From NCBI GenBank assembly GCA_041392475.1, contig JAWKLZ010000003.1:1571501-1635500 (forward strand): a DNA stretch of 64,000 nt, read 5' to 3'. The notes beneath the pieces are model-generated. The model did no database searches and was not told the DNA's origin. It was given only the letters and a program-made list of their open reading frames with translations. Shown here in pieces: positions 53,385 through 62,468 of this stretch. The first letter of the stretch is position 1; the number at the start of each line of letters is the position of its first letter. A program made the position numbers and the translations under genes. This stretch comes from Chitinophagales bacterium. GTDB lineage: Bacteria; Bacteroidota; Bacteroidia; Chitinophagales; UBA2359.

Positions 53385-54659
53385 CTAATCTCGGGTTGAT
53401 CTTGTTGCTTTGCTATCCTCTTGTTTGTTTTCTGTTTTTGTAGAGCCAGTTTCTTTTTCACCTTTTACAGGTCTGCTTTTGTATTCTTTTGAAGATTTGG
53501 AAGAACGACTTGGGCGACTTTGATCAGTATTTGAATTGGAGTCTCCGCCTTCATAATTCGTATCTTCTGATGTAGGAGGTGTGAATGTTTCTTGGATAAA
53601 CTCTTTGAAGCTGCGCTTTTGATGCTTGGGCTTGGCTTCCACAGTGTAGGGAGTATTGCCATCTTCGTTTATAGGCGTGTAATCGGCATTTTCGTATGTT
53701 GGAGCATCACTATACCGTTCTTTTCGCTGTTTGGGGGATTCCTTTTTGACTGAACTTGGCTGTACCACAGGGGCATGATTTTGGTAAGGTTGGTAGGCAT
53801 CACTTTGTTTAATTTCGTTGATGTCTTCAACCGTAGCAACAGGCACAACACGGGTATTGGGAATATTTTCGGTTTGATTGGTCAAAGTGCCATTTCTATC
53901 ATATTCTTCAAATCGGTCTTGTCTTCCATTGATGGTGTGAATGTCTTCAACCGTAGCGACAGGGACAACACGGGTATTGGGAATATTTTCGGTTTGGTTG
54001 GTCAAAGTGCCATTTCTATCATATTCTTCAAATCGGTCTTGTCTTCCATTGATGGTGTGAATGTCTTCAACCGTAGCGACAGGCACAACACGGGTATTGG
54101 GAATATTTTCGGTTTGATTGGTCAAAGTACCATTTCTATCATATTCTTCAAATCGATTTTGTCTTCCATTGATGGTGTGAATGTCTTCAACCGTAGCCAC
54201 TGGTACTACACGGGTTTGAGGAGTAGTTGAAGCAGTATTTGTATGCTGAATATCCAGAATTACATCCACAAAAGAACCAGAATCACTGTTGGAAGCAGTT
54301 GCATTTTCTTGCTCAATAGTAGGTTTTTTTTCTGTTGATGTTGGGGCTAAGTTGTAGTTTGAATTTTCATAATAGTAAGTAGGTTCTGCAACCGTTGATT
54401 TATTCGTCTCTGTAAGTTGTTGATTAGAAAGTATGCTAGATTCGTATAGGTACGCATCGCTGTTTTCTCCATACTGATAAGTAGTGGTTTTTTCAGTATA
54501 GGTTGGGTAGTTGGCAATGAGAGAATGTTCAGAAGTTTTTTCTTCTTGAGTAGTGTTGGAGTTGACGGCATTACCTGTCGCTTCTTGTGCTTGAATGGTG
54601 ATAGCAAAGCTCAAAAAGCAAAGGAATATAAACCAGCAGTAGTGTTTTGTAAGTAACAT
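53385..54659 (-). CDS. exported repeat protein
   Basis: A 424-residue exported protein (signal peptide about 1-24). After a Thr/Tyr/Glu-rich part, a 40-residue unit (TRVVPVATVEDIHTINGR followed by QDRFEEYDRNGTLTNQTENIPN) occurs three times, nearly identical, with a fourth partial copy ending VEDINEIKQ. The C-terminus is charged, Ser/Lys-rich and probably disordered. The unit is not a known repeat family to me. A surface or matrix role is a guess. Confidence 0.7.
   Translation of the reverse strand: MLLTKHYCWFIFLCFLSFAITIQAQEATGNAVNSNTTQEEKTSEHSLIANYPTYTEKTTTYQYGENSDAYLYESSILSNQQLTETNKSTVAEPTYYYENSNYNLAPTSTEKKPTIEQENATASNSDSGSFVDVILDIQHTNTASTTPQTRVVPVATVEDIHTINGRQNRFEEYDRNGTLTNQTENIPNTRVVPVATVEDIHTINGRQDRFEEYDRNGTLTNQTENIPNTRVVPVATVEDIHTINGRQDRFEEYDRNGTLTNQTENIPNTRVVPVATVEDINEIKQSDAYQPYQNHAPVVQPSSVKKESPKQRKERYSDAPTYENADYTPINEDGNTPYTVEAKPKHQKRSFKEFIQETFTPPTSEDTNYEGGDSNSNTDQSRPSRSSKSSKEYKSRPVKGEKETGSTKTENKQEDSKATRSTRD
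53820..54212. repeat. 120-bp coding tandem repeat
   Basis: Three full copies and one partial copy of a 120-bp unit differ at very few bases, far less than expected for old repeats. The unit is a multiple of three, so copy number can change without frameshift. Confidence 0.88.
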
Positions 54660-54887
54660 AGTAGGGCGTTTTGTTCTGTTATTATTTAATAAGAACGCAT
54701 TTCTTCAAAAATACGTTCATTTTGTCAATCCTGCAATTACATTTTTTGGCAATTATCCTACAATATTATTTTAGGTTGTGCTTCGTTTATCTATTAACGG
54801 TCTTGTACGGTTAAAAGATGTTTATGCGTCCTATTCTTGGAACTTTTTTTTAACAAATAACGTATTTAAAATTTTGATTTTCAAAAA

Positions 54888-55076
54888 ATGATTATGTTTA
54901 TTTTACGCTATGTTATCCTTGCTATTGTTGTATTTGCTGTATTGTACGTATTATTCAAATTGATACTGCCTCATCATGATCCCAATGCTTGTCCTCGCTG
55001 TGAAGGGAAGGGGTATTGGATTGGCACACGTGGCAGAGAACGCTGCGATAGGTGCAAAGGAACGGGATTGCTTTAG
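54888..55076 (+). CDS. membrane-anchored mini zinc-finger (DnaJ CR-like)
   Basis: 62 residues: one membrane helix (about 3-25), then CPRCEGKGYW and CDRCKGTG, two halves of the DnaJ-type CxxCxGxG zinc-binding pattern. With only four cysteines it would bind one zinc. The function is unknown. It may act as a chaperone or redox patch at the membrane. Confidence 0.7.
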   Translation: MIMFILRYVILAIVVFAVLYVLFKLILPHHDPNACPRCEGKGYWIGTRGRERCDRCKGTGLL

Positions 55077-55274
55077 TAATGAAGATAGTAGAAGTTGTTT
55101 GAAATTGAGGAGTAAATTTGTCATTGTTAGTCAAGTAGTTCGATTTAATATGTTTGATTTTTTGACTGTGACCAAAATCACAAGATATGGTTGAACTTGC
55201 ATGTAAATTTGCGTAAATTTATGGGTAAAGATGTTTACCGTCTATCACTAATTCCTTTACTTCAATTTTATCCG

Positions 55275-55282
55275 TACCTTTG
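55275..55282 (+). promoter_or_regulatory. -7 box before the YeeE/YedE pair
   Basis: TACCTTTG matches TAnnTTTG, 28 bases before the ATG. No clear TTTG is found 19 bases upstream. Confidence 0.4.
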
Positions 55283-55309
55283 ATTTGACTAACTTAAACC
55301 CATTACATC

Positions 55310-55873
55310 ATGATAGAATGGATTTCACAACCTTGGGCTTGGTATGTTTCTGGTCCAATGATAACACTGATAATGTTGTTGCTACTTTGGTTGGGAGGAG
55401 AATTTGGCGTATCTTCCACCATGCGAACAACTTGCGCCATGTTGGGAGCAGGTAAAAAATCGGATTTCTTCAACTTTGACTGGAAAAGTCAAATGTGGAA
55501 TATTGCCTTTGCGGGTGGTGCTATTATTGGTGGATTCATTGCCCACACCTTTCTTCAAAGCCCTGAACCCATCGGTATTTCTGTCAATACCATTCGAGAT
55601 ATTGAACAATTGGGTATTGCATTTGACGGAAAACTTGCACCCGACGCCTTGTTCAGTTGGGAACAATTTTTTACCCTTCGAGGAATGATAACGGTTGTTT
55701 TAGGTGGGTTTTTAGTAGGCTTTGGAACTCGCTATGCAGGAGGATGTACATCGGGACATGCCATTAGCGGACTGTCTAATCTACAATTGCCATCTCTCAT
55801 TGCAGTGATTGGATTTTTTGTTGGAGGATTGATTATGACACACTTTTTGTTACCTTTTATCATGGGACTCTAA
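55310..55873 (+). CDS. YeeE/YedE-family transporter, half 1
   Basis: 187 residues with about four or five membrane helices and the family motif RYAGGCTSGHAISG (about 143-156), whose Cys is the conduit residue in the thiosulfate carrier YeeE. It forms a pair with the next gene, 16 bases downstream. Together they resemble one full YeeE/YedE protein split in two. It probably imports thiosulfate or a related sulfur compound. Confidence 0.87.
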   Translation: MIEWISQPWAWYVSGPMITLIMLLLLWLGGEFGVSSTMRTTCAMLGAGKKSDFFNFDWKSQMWNIAFAGGAIIGGFIAHTFLQSPEPIGISVNTIRDIEQLGIAFDGKLAPDALFSWEQFFTLRGMITVVLGGFLVGFGTRYAGGCTSGHAISGLSNLQLPSLIAVIGFFVGGLIMTHFLLPFIMGL

Positions 55874-55889
55874 TCAAAATTGAGGATAA

Positions 55890-56303
55890 ATGAAATTAAT
55901 CAAATTTGTATTGGTAGGTATATTGTTTGGTATTATTATGACCAAATCAGAAGCGATTTCATGGTATCGAATACAAGAAATGTTTCGTTTCCAAGCTTTT
56001 CACATGTATGGCATTATGGGGTCTGCATTGAGTTTAGGCATTGTCTTCACTGCTTTGATTAAAAAATCACATCTCAAATCAATTGAAGGAAAAGAAATTG
56101 TCTTCAATGATAAAAATAAAGGGGTTACACGCTACCTATTAGGTGGAATCATTTTTGGATTGGGATGGGCATTGGCAGGAGCCTGTCCAGGACCTATTTA
56201 TACATTAATCGGCAATGGCTATACTGTATTTATTGTGTTGCTGATAAGTGCTATTTTAGGAACATTCACATACGGTGTTTTTAGGGACAAATTGCCCCAC
56301 TAA
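55890..56303 (+). CDS. YeeE/YedE-family transporter, half 2
   Basis: 137 residues, about four membrane helices, with the second family motif GAGACPGP-like AGACPGPIYTLIGNG (about 103-117). It completes the transporter begun by the previous gene. A hairpin terminator follows after 50 bases. Confidence 0.87.
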   Translation: MKLIKFVLVGILFGIIMTKSEAISWYRIQEMFRFQAFHMYGIMGSALSLGIVFTALIKKSHLKSIEGKEIVFNDKNKGVTRYLLGGIIFGLGWALAGACPGPIYTLIGNGYTVFIVLLISAILGTFTYGVFRDKLPH

Positions 56304-56350
56304 ATTAATCCGTACTTTCAATAAAGTTGAAAACAAATCTTATCTTTTTG

Positions 56351-56396
56351 AAGTTGATACAAAAAATGAATAGTTCATTTTGTATCAACTTTTTTA
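56351..56396 (+). terminator. terminator after the YeeE/YedE pair
   Basis: AAGTTGATACAA...AATGAA (56351-56370) pairs with 56374-56391 (two extra A in the left arm), followed by a T run. Confidence 0.75.
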
Positions 56397-56426
56397 ATTT
56401 TTACTGAAAAAAAACCACATATAGCT

Positions 56427-57053
56427 ATGTTAAAAGACATCATTGAAGTAGTAAAGAAAAAAGCATCTGAATACTACAAAAAAGATACAGATGTGCCGAA
56501 TGAAAAAGCAGATGAAACAGCTGAGGCAACAGGGGAATCTATTTTTGAAGCCTTGAAAACGAATGTATTGGAAGGTGACTTCAAAGGCGTGAAAGAAGTG
56601 CTTTCAGGCGTGAAAAAAGAAGATTTGAAGGACTTGCCGATTGTGAAAAACATCATCGCTCGTACCAGCAAAAAAATGCAGGAAAAGGGTGTGGACAAGG
56701 AGACGGCTGATAAAGCCGCAGAAGGTGCTGTTCCTGAGGCATTAGAGCAAGTATCTGAAAAGTATGCTTCTGAAAAAGAGGAAGATGCTCACTTTAGCCT
56801 CAAAGGTTTGATTGAGAAAGTTTCTCAAGAAGAAGGCCGCACTGAATTATTGGCTGCTGCAAAAGAAAAACTGGGCGAAATGGGAATTCAGTTGGGGGAT
56901 TTGGGTGATAAAGTAGGAGATCAGCTGGAAGACCTAAGCGAAAAAATGAGCGATCAATTTGGTGATGTTGGTGAAAAACTGGAAGACATCGGAGGAAAAA
57001 TTGGTAGCGCATTGGGTGGACTTTTCGGCAAAAAGAAAAAAGATGAAGAATAG
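56427..57053 (+). CDS. charged coiled-coil-like protein of unknown function
   Basis: 208 residues rich in Lys, Glu and Asp, with no signal peptide. The last 70 residues have an 11-residue-like pattern (LGDLGDKVGDQLEDLSEKM, QFGDVGEKLEDIGGKIG) typical of amphipathic LEA-like or coiled-coil segments, ending in GKKKKDEE. A stress or membrane-surface binding role is possible. It stands alone between two terminators. Confidence 0.65.
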   Translation: MLKDIIEVVKKKASEYYKKDTDVPNEKADETAEATGESIFEALKTNVLEGDFKGVKEVLSGVKKEDLKDLPIVKNIIARTSKKMQEKGVDKETADKAAEGAVPEALEQVSEKYASEKEEDAHFSLKGLIEKVSQEEGRTELLAAAKEKLGEMGIQLGDLGDKVGDQLEDLSEKMSDQFGDVGEKLEDIGGKIGSALGGLFGKKKKDEE

Positions 57054-57108
57054 ATAGTCTTGTTTTACAGATTACAAACTCTTTGTTGGTTACAATAATA
57101 ATACTATT

Positions 57109-57141
57109 AGCCTGCCTTATCAGAATAAGGCAGGCTTTTTT
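57109..57141 (+). terminator. rho-independent terminator
   Basis: A perfect 12-bp stem, AGCCTGCCTTAT (57109-57120) with 57125-57136, has a four-base loop and a run of six T. Confidence 0.88.
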
Positions 57142-57214
57142 GATAGTTGGATAAAGCAGAAATATTCAATTTAAAAGGATTGGTTTTCTTGTGCTTAGAC
57201 TGCTTATTTTGCCT

Positions 57215-57222
57215 TACCTTTG
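57215..57222 (+). promoter_or_regulatory. -7 box before pseC
   Basis: TACCTTTG matches TAnnTTTG, 70 bases before the pseC start. The -33 part is not clear. Confidence 0.4.
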
Positions 57223-57292
57223 AACGTTTAAAGTACTTAGGTTTACCCAATTTGAATGAAAAAGGTTTTAATATACCAAAGTTAGTACAACT

Positions 57293-58450
57293 ATGACAAA
57301 AAAATATATCCCTTATGGTCGGCAAGAAATCACACAGGCCGATTTAGATGCTGTTGCCGCTTCACTTCAATCTGATTATCTCACACAAGGGCCACGCATC
57401 CAAGAATTTGAAGAGGCTTTGGCAGCTAAGTTGGGTGCAAAATATGCAGTGGTGTTCAATTCTGCAACATCGGCTTTGCATGGTGGCTGTTTTGCATTGG
57501 GTTTGGGCGAAGGAGATGAGGTCATTACCACGCCCAATACTTTTGTGGCTACCTCCAACGCTGCCTTGTATGTTGGTGCGATACCCGTTTTTGCAGACAT
57601 TGAAGCCGATACTGGCAATATAGATGTGGCGAATATTGAAGCCCTCATTAGCCCCAAAACCAAATTGATTGTTCCTGTACATTATGCAGGACATCCTGTT
57701 GATTTAGAAGCAATTCGTAAGATTGCAGACAGGCATAATTTGTATGTGATGGAGGATGCTTGTCATGCGCCTGGTGCTATGTATAAAAATACACAGATTG
57801 GAGATTGTGCTTTTTCGGATATGGTTTCGTTTAGTTTTCACCCCGTCAAGCACATTGCAGCAGGGGAGGGCGGTGCTATCTTAACGAATCGAGAGGATTT
57901 GTATGAAAAACTATTGGTTTTTCGAACACATGGCATTACTAAAAAAAATATGCGCCGCAATGATTTGGGCGATTGGTATTTTGAAATGCACGTTTTGGGC
58001 TACAATTATCGTTTGACAGATATGCAAGCAGCTTTGGGTTTGTCACAATTGCAGCGTTTAGATGAATCGGTTGAGAAAAGACGCAAAATTGCCGATTTTT
58101 ATTTTGAAGCATTTGCTGATAACCCCTATTTCGACCTGCCTCCAGAGCGAGATTACGCCAAAAACTCCTACCATCTTTTTCCCATTCGCCTCAAAAATCC
58201 TTACAATGCTCAAAAAACAGCTATATTTGGAGCATTGCGTGAGAATGGAATAGGAGTTCAAACGCATTATATTCCTGCTTATACACATCCTTATTATCAA
58301 GATTTGGGTTATCCGATGGGTCTGTGTCCTGTTTGCGAAGATTTTTATGAGCGAGAGATTAGTATTCCGATGTATCCTTCTTTGTCAGACCAAGATTTGG
58401 CATTTGTGGTAACGCAAATTTTTGCTACCCTTCAATGTTTTGAAAGCTAA
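57293..58450 (+). CDS. pseC: UDP-4-amino-4,6-dideoxy-N-acetyl-beta-L-altrosamine transaminase
   Basis: A 385-residue DegT/AryC1-type PLP aminotransferase. The PLP lysine is Lys186 (SFHPVKHIAAGEGG), with the cofactor residues in MEDACHAPG (153-161) and SATSAL near 57-62. The YGRQEITQADLDAV start and overall length match PseC. It makes the amino sugar on the way to pseudaminic acid. It is followed by spsF-type and pseG genes. No pseB dehydratase gene is next to it. Confidence 0.88.
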   Translation: MTKKYIPYGRQEITQADLDAVAASLQSDYLTQGPRIQEFEEALAAKLGAKYAVVFNSATSALHGGCFALGLGEGDEVITTPNTFVATSNAALYVGAIPVFADIEADTGNIDVANIEALISPKTKLIVPVHYAGHPVDLEAIRKIADRHNLYVMEDACHAPGAMYKNTQIGDCAFSDMVSFSFHPVKHIAAGEGGAILTNREDLYEKLLVFRTHGITKKNMRRNDLGDWYFEMHVLGYNYRLTDMQAALGLSQLQRLDESVEKRRKIADFYFEAFADNPYFDLPPERDYAKNSYHLFPIRLKNPYNAQKTAIFGALRENGIGVQTHYIPAYTHPYYQDLGYPMGLCPVCEDFYEREISIPMYPSLSDQDLAFVVTQIFATLQCFES

Positions 58451-58469
58451 AAAATACCCATCATTGAAT

Positions 58470-59318
58470 ATGAAAATTACTGCCATCATACAAGCAAGAA
58501 GCACTTCGAGTCGTTTGCCCAACAAAGTACTTTTGCCGCTACCCTTCAATGGTCAAACGACTGTTTTAGAGCAAGTCGTGCGTCGAGCCAGATGTTCCAA
58601 AAGATTGGATGAAGTCCTAATCGCCACAACAATCAATGCTTCAGATGATGCCATTGTTGAGCTTTGTGAGCAAAAAGGCATTCCGTATTTTAGAGGTAGT
58701 GAAGAAAACGTATTGGAGCGTTATTATTTGGCTGCCAAGAGTATAGGTACAGATTATGTAGTGCGAATTACGAGTGATTGTCCTTGTATGGATGCTGAGG
58801 TGATTGATAGGGTCATTGACAATCATTTTGAAACAAAAGCAGATTTCACTTCCAATGCTACTGAACGCACCTTTCCGTATGGTATAGACTTGAGTATTTT
58901 TAGCTTCAAAATGCTGGAGGAAGCATATCAAAATGCACAGCATAGGTATGAAAAGGAACATGTGACTACTTATTTTTACAAAACACGCCCTGATAAATTT
59001 CGATTAAATGTCGTCAAAGCGACAAAAGATACATATGCTCCTGATATTCGAGTAACATTGGACACACAGGAAGACTATACACTGCTCTGTATCGTATATG
59101 ATTATTTATACTCAAATAACCCGTTTTTTGACATTCATGATATTTTAGGACTATTTGAAGAAAAACCTTGGCTGAAAGGAGTAAATAATAAGGTGCATCA
59201 AAAATTGGCACATAAAAATTTAGAGAGTGAATTAGAGGAAGTGAAAGTGTATTGTAAACAACAGGATTTAGAAAAAGCCTTACATTTTATTACAATGAAT
59301 AGTGCCAATGATGAATAA
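58470..59318 (+). CDS. SpsF-type cytidylyltransferase (probable CMP-pseudaminate synthesis)
   Basis: 282 residues from the ATG at 58470, whose product starts MKITAIIQARSTSSRLPNK, the proper nucleotidyltransferase opening; an ATG at 58422 lies inside pseC. The N-terminal domain (1-230) is of the SpsF/COG1861 type, with RITSDCPCMD for metal binding. It probably activates the sugar with CMP in place of a canonical PseF. The C-terminal 50 residues are charged and helical. Confidence 0.8.
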   Translation: MKITAIIQARSTSSRLPNKVLLPLPFNGQTTVLEQVVRRARCSKRLDEVLIATTINASDDAIVELCEQKGIPYFRGSEENVLERYYLAAKSIGTDYVVRITSDCPCMDAEVIDRVIDNHFETKADFTSNATERTFPYGIDLSIFSFKMLEEAYQNAQHRYEKEHVTTYFYKTRPDKFRLNVVKATKDTYAPDIRVTLDTQEDYTLLCIVYDYLYSNNPFFDIHDILGLFEEKPWLKGVNNKVHQKLAHKNLESELEEVKVYCKQQDLEKALHFITMNSANDE

Positions 59319-59472
59319 GACAATTTACGAAACCCTAAAATAAGTAAAAAGACATAATAGAGAGATATTTGTCAGAAGCGTATTCTTTGTTTCTGAACAT
59401 ATTCAAATTAATTGTCTCTTAGATTAATGCTGTCCAATTACTTAGCCCTAATAAACCTTATAACCCACATCT

Positions 59473-60549
59473 ATGAACAATCATTTGATTAATGTTTATT
59501 TTCGTGTAGATGCCAATCGCCAGATAGGTACAGGACATCTTGTTCGCTGCCAAATAATGGCAGAGAAGATGAAAAAGATTGGTATGAAATGTACTTTTTT
59601 ATTATACAAGACACCTACTTTTTACGAGCTACAATTGAAGGATAAAGGCTTTGAAGTAATATATATGTCTATGCTTGTTGCTAAATATGCTGAACGAATG
59701 GTGCATTTGATACACAATCAAAGCCTTTACCCACACAATCTTCTTGTAATTGATAGCGATGAGGAAGCATATTATACCGCAGAATTTCAGGAAAAAATAA
59801 GAGCGAATGGCATCAAATTGATGATGATTGCCTTCAAACATCGAGAACCTTTTTTTTCAGATATTGTACATAACCAAAATATATTAGCATTAGAATATCA
59901 GTACAAAACTGCGCCTTATACCAAATGTCTATTAGGAACAGGATATGTGATTTTGAAAGAAGTTTACAAAACAATGAACCTAACTGCTCAAAATAAGGAC
60001 TACCACAATCTCAAAATATTGTTAATTAATTTTGGAGGAGCCGACAGAAGCAATCAGACATATAAAGCACTGAAAGGAGTATATGAATCGGGTATTTATT
60101 TTGAGAGAATTGTGATAGTAGTGGGGATTTTATACCTTCCTGTTGAGGAACTTAGAGTACTGATTAGAGAGTATGATCAGAACAATACAAGCCTTCATAT
60201 AAATACAGATAGAATGCCACAATTTCAATTGATGGCTGATTTAGCGATTACATCTGGAGGTCTAACTGCTTGGGAATTGGCATGTTTGGGAACTCCTAAT
60301 TTTGTTATTCCTACTTCCTACAGAGAGATGGAATCTGCCTTATTAATGCACAAAAAAGATTTGGTGTATTATATAGGACAGGCTGATATGATAAAGGAAG
60401 AGGAAATCGCTCAACAGTTAAACTCAATTGTAGAGGATTTTCCACATCGCCAACAAATGGCTAGGCGTTTTCACGATATGGTTGCTCCCAATGGTTGTGA
60501 TAAAGTAATACAAGAAGTCAGTAAGCTATTTTATGCTAAATCTGATTGA
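59473..60549 (+). CDS. pseG: UDP-2,4-diacetamido-2,4,6-trideoxy-beta-L-altropyranose hydrolase
   Basis: A 358-residue GT-B-like hydrolase with the PseG opening YFRVDANRQIGTGHLVRCQI (His at the active-site loop) and the later GGADRSNQT and TSGGLTAWELACLGTP (about 259-274). It removes UDP from the sugar to give the PseI substrate. It ends the spaced plus-strand set. No acetyltransferase pseH is seen after it. Confidence 0.87.
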   Translation: MNNHLINVYFRVDANRQIGTGHLVRCQIMAEKMKKIGMKCTFLLYKTPTFYELQLKDKGFEVIYMSMLVAKYAERMVHLIHNQSLYPHNLLVIDSDEEAYYTAEFQEKIRANGIKLMMIAFKHREPFFSDIVHNQNILALEYQYKTAPYTKCLLGTGYVILKEVYKTMNLTAQNKDYHNLKILLINFGGADRSNQTYKALKGVYESGIYFERIVIVVGILYLPVEELRVLIREYDQNNTSLHINTDRMPQFQLMADLAITSGGLTAWELACLGTPNFVIPTSYREMESALLMHKKDLVYYIGQADMIKEEEIAQQLNSIVEDFPHRQQMARRFHDMVAPNGCDKVIQEVSKLFYAKSD

Positions 60550-60635
60550 GAACGCTTTTGACTTAGCTTATTCATCGGATGAATCACAGAAAATTTATTT
60601 AACGCATAATCTTGGGTAAAGGCTCAAGTTACCAA

Positions 60636-61511
60636 TTAGTTATACCGCTGTTTTACCTTCTCCATATCTGCCTTGGTTTTTACCAATACGCCAATTCCAT
60701 CTTTTGCCTCCAATTTGGCGATTGCCTCATTGTGGTCGAAGGTATTCAAATATTTGAGCCAATTGAGCAATTCTCTAGTAGAAGGTGAACGCTCTAAACC
60801 CAAATGTCGAAACTGGTAGAATAGCTGCAATGCCCTTTCTATCAAGGTATTGTTTATTGTCGGAAAGTGTTTCAATACGATTTCACGCATCAAATCAGGT
60901 GTAGGAAACGAAATGTAATGGTAAATACAGCGACCTTTGAAAGCGGTAGGTAATTCTTGTTCTCTGTTGCTTGTGATTACGATGGCAGGCATATCCTCTT
61001 CATTCACTTCAATGACTCGACCCGATTCTGGCAATACAAATTTTCGATGACTCAAAGCATAAAGTAAGTCGTTGGGAAATTCACGAGGAGCTTTGTCTAT
61101 TTCATCAATCAATAACACTGAGTTGTGATGCGTATATGCCATTGCAGCAGGGCCAAGTAATACATAGTCATCCATTTTTTCGGTACTTCTGCCGCCAGTG
61201 CTTAGTTTTTTGTCGAGACCCTTTTCTTCCCTCTGGGCATTCAATACTTCAATCTGTGAATCTCGAAGGTATTTTACATGGTCAAATTTAGCAACAAATT
61301 GATCAACAGTGCTTTTGGAACCAACAGGATAGACAAACAAATCCAAGCCCAAACTTTTGGCGAACTGCAAAGGTAGCTCTGTCTTACCTGTACCAGGCTC
61401 TCCTTCAATAAGTAAGGGCATTCCCAAAACACGAGCTATGTGAAATGCCTGTGCTAATTCAGTATCACATAAATAAAGGTCAGAACCTGTCCAAATAGTT
61501 GTATTTGCCAT
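60636..61511 (-). CDS. MoxR-family AAA ATPase
   Basis: A 291-residue AAA+ protein with Walker A GEPGTGKT (37-44), Walker B VLLIDEID (132-139) and sensor 1 VITSNREQE (about 183-191). MoxR ATPases act as chaperones, often with von Willebrand factor A (VWA) proteins, to insert metals or assemble complexes. No VWA gene is next to it here, so the partner is unknown. Confidence 0.87.
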   Translation of the reverse strand: MANTTIWTGSDLYLCDTELAQAFHIARVLGMPLLIEGEPGTGKTELPLQFAKSLGLDLFVYPVGSKSTVDQFVAKFDHVKYLRDSQIEVLNAQREEKGLDKKLSTGGRSTEKMDDYVLLGPAAMAYTHHNSVLLIDEIDKAPREFPNDLLYALSHRKFVLPESGRVIEVNEEDMPAIVITSNREQELPTAFKGRCIYHYISFPTPDLMREIVLKHFPTINNTLIERALQLFYQFRHLGLERSPSTRELLNWLKYLNTFDHNEAIAKLEAKDGIGVLVKTKADMEKVKQRYN

Positions 61512-61540
61512 ATTTCTAAAACAAAATGATTGATATGCTT

Positions 61541-61587
61541 AAAAAAAACAAAAGCCCTGAAAATCAAATATTGAGATTTTCAGGGCT
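61541..61587 (-). terminator. terminator between the 254-residue gene and the MoxR gene
   Basis: On the minus strand a perfect 13-bp stem (AGCCCTGAAAATC, arms 61575-61587 and 61553-61565) is followed by a T-rich run. It separates the two minus-strand genes into different transcripts. Confidence 0.85.
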
Positions 61588-61614
61588 GCAAAAATAGCTA
61601 AAATTTGCTTTTAA

Positions 61615-62379
61615 TTAGGATTTTTGTACTAAAATGTGACTGCTCAAATGATGAACAGGGAAAAAATACTTCAGCAATTCTTCAACAACACCGTGTTCTG
61701 TACTAGATTTTCCAATCTGACCAAACCAACCTGCAATACCTGATTTGCGAATAATGTATTCACCCAATTTGTTTCTGCGAGCAATCACCGTTGAAGTTCC
61801 TTTCTGATGGGTTACTTCAAATAATTTTGCAGCCGCACCCGTATTGAGTTGAATAAATCCTTTGTGACATTCAGTTTTTAAATCCTGATAAGGTTCATGA
61901 AAGTGCTGCATGAGAAGTTTTTTGTCCCATTCGCTCCTATCATCGCAGATATGAACAAATTCAAAAGGAAGGCGGTCAATTAACGGATATATCTGATTAT
62001 TAGAAGCATTATAAATAGCATTTTCAGAAGTGCAACTAATCATACCAATTGTACCATTGAAGATAATGGGGTTTTCACAAAGTTCTAACAGCACAAAATA
62101 ACCATCGTAAAGTGTATTTGGCCGTTGTTCACTCAAAAACCAATTCAATTCTGATTGAATCAACAACCGTTTTTTGTCACTCCAATCCAATTGACGTAGT
62201 TCTTTGTGAGAATTGACAATCGTGAAACCAGCTTCGTGCAATATTTGGTTTCGTTTAATCCCATCATTCAAAGCAAGGACAATATGAGAAAAAGATTCAG
62301 TAGATTTGACCATAGCGTGTGGATTAATTTTTGAAGGAATTGGCTTACTTTTGCCGAGAGTAGTGAGTAAGGGCTTCAA
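61615..62379 (-). CDS. protein of unknown function
   Basis: A 254-residue cytoplasmic protein that I do not recognise. It has mixed helices and strands, with a His/Cys-rich middle (FEFVHICDD, MQHFHEPYQDLKTECH) and a Gly-rich IRKSGIAGWFGQIGKSS. No catalytic motif is clear. It has its own terminator and is divergent from lpxD. Confidence 0.6.
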   Translation of the reverse strand: MKPLLTTLGKSKPIPSKINPHAMVKSTESFSHIVLALNDGIKRNQILHEAGFTIVNSHKELRQLDWSDKKRLLIQSELNWFLSEQRPNTLYDGYFVLLELCENPIIFNGTIGMISCTSENAIYNASNNQIYPLIDRLPFEFVHICDDRSEWDKKLLMQHFHEPYQDLKTECHKGFIQLNTGAAAKLFEVTHQKGTSTVIARRNKLGEYIIRKSGIAGWFGQIGKSSTEHGVVEELLKYFFPVHHLSSHILVQKS

Positions 62380-62468
62380 GAGTGAAATGAATGTATTTCA
62401 GACTAAGATAGTCATATAAGCTTGCCTAATTTAACATTTTTTTTTCAGACTGCAAAATATTAAACGCA

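Noticed and set aside
53820..54212. CRISPR-like periodic repeats
   Set aside because: The period is 120 bp with no unique spacers, the frame is open throughout and the repeats code for protein, so this is a coding tandem repeat.
58422..58469. Longer N-terminus of the SpsF-type protein
   Set aside because: It lies in the end of pseC, and the nucleotidyltransferase domain begins at the ATG at 58470.
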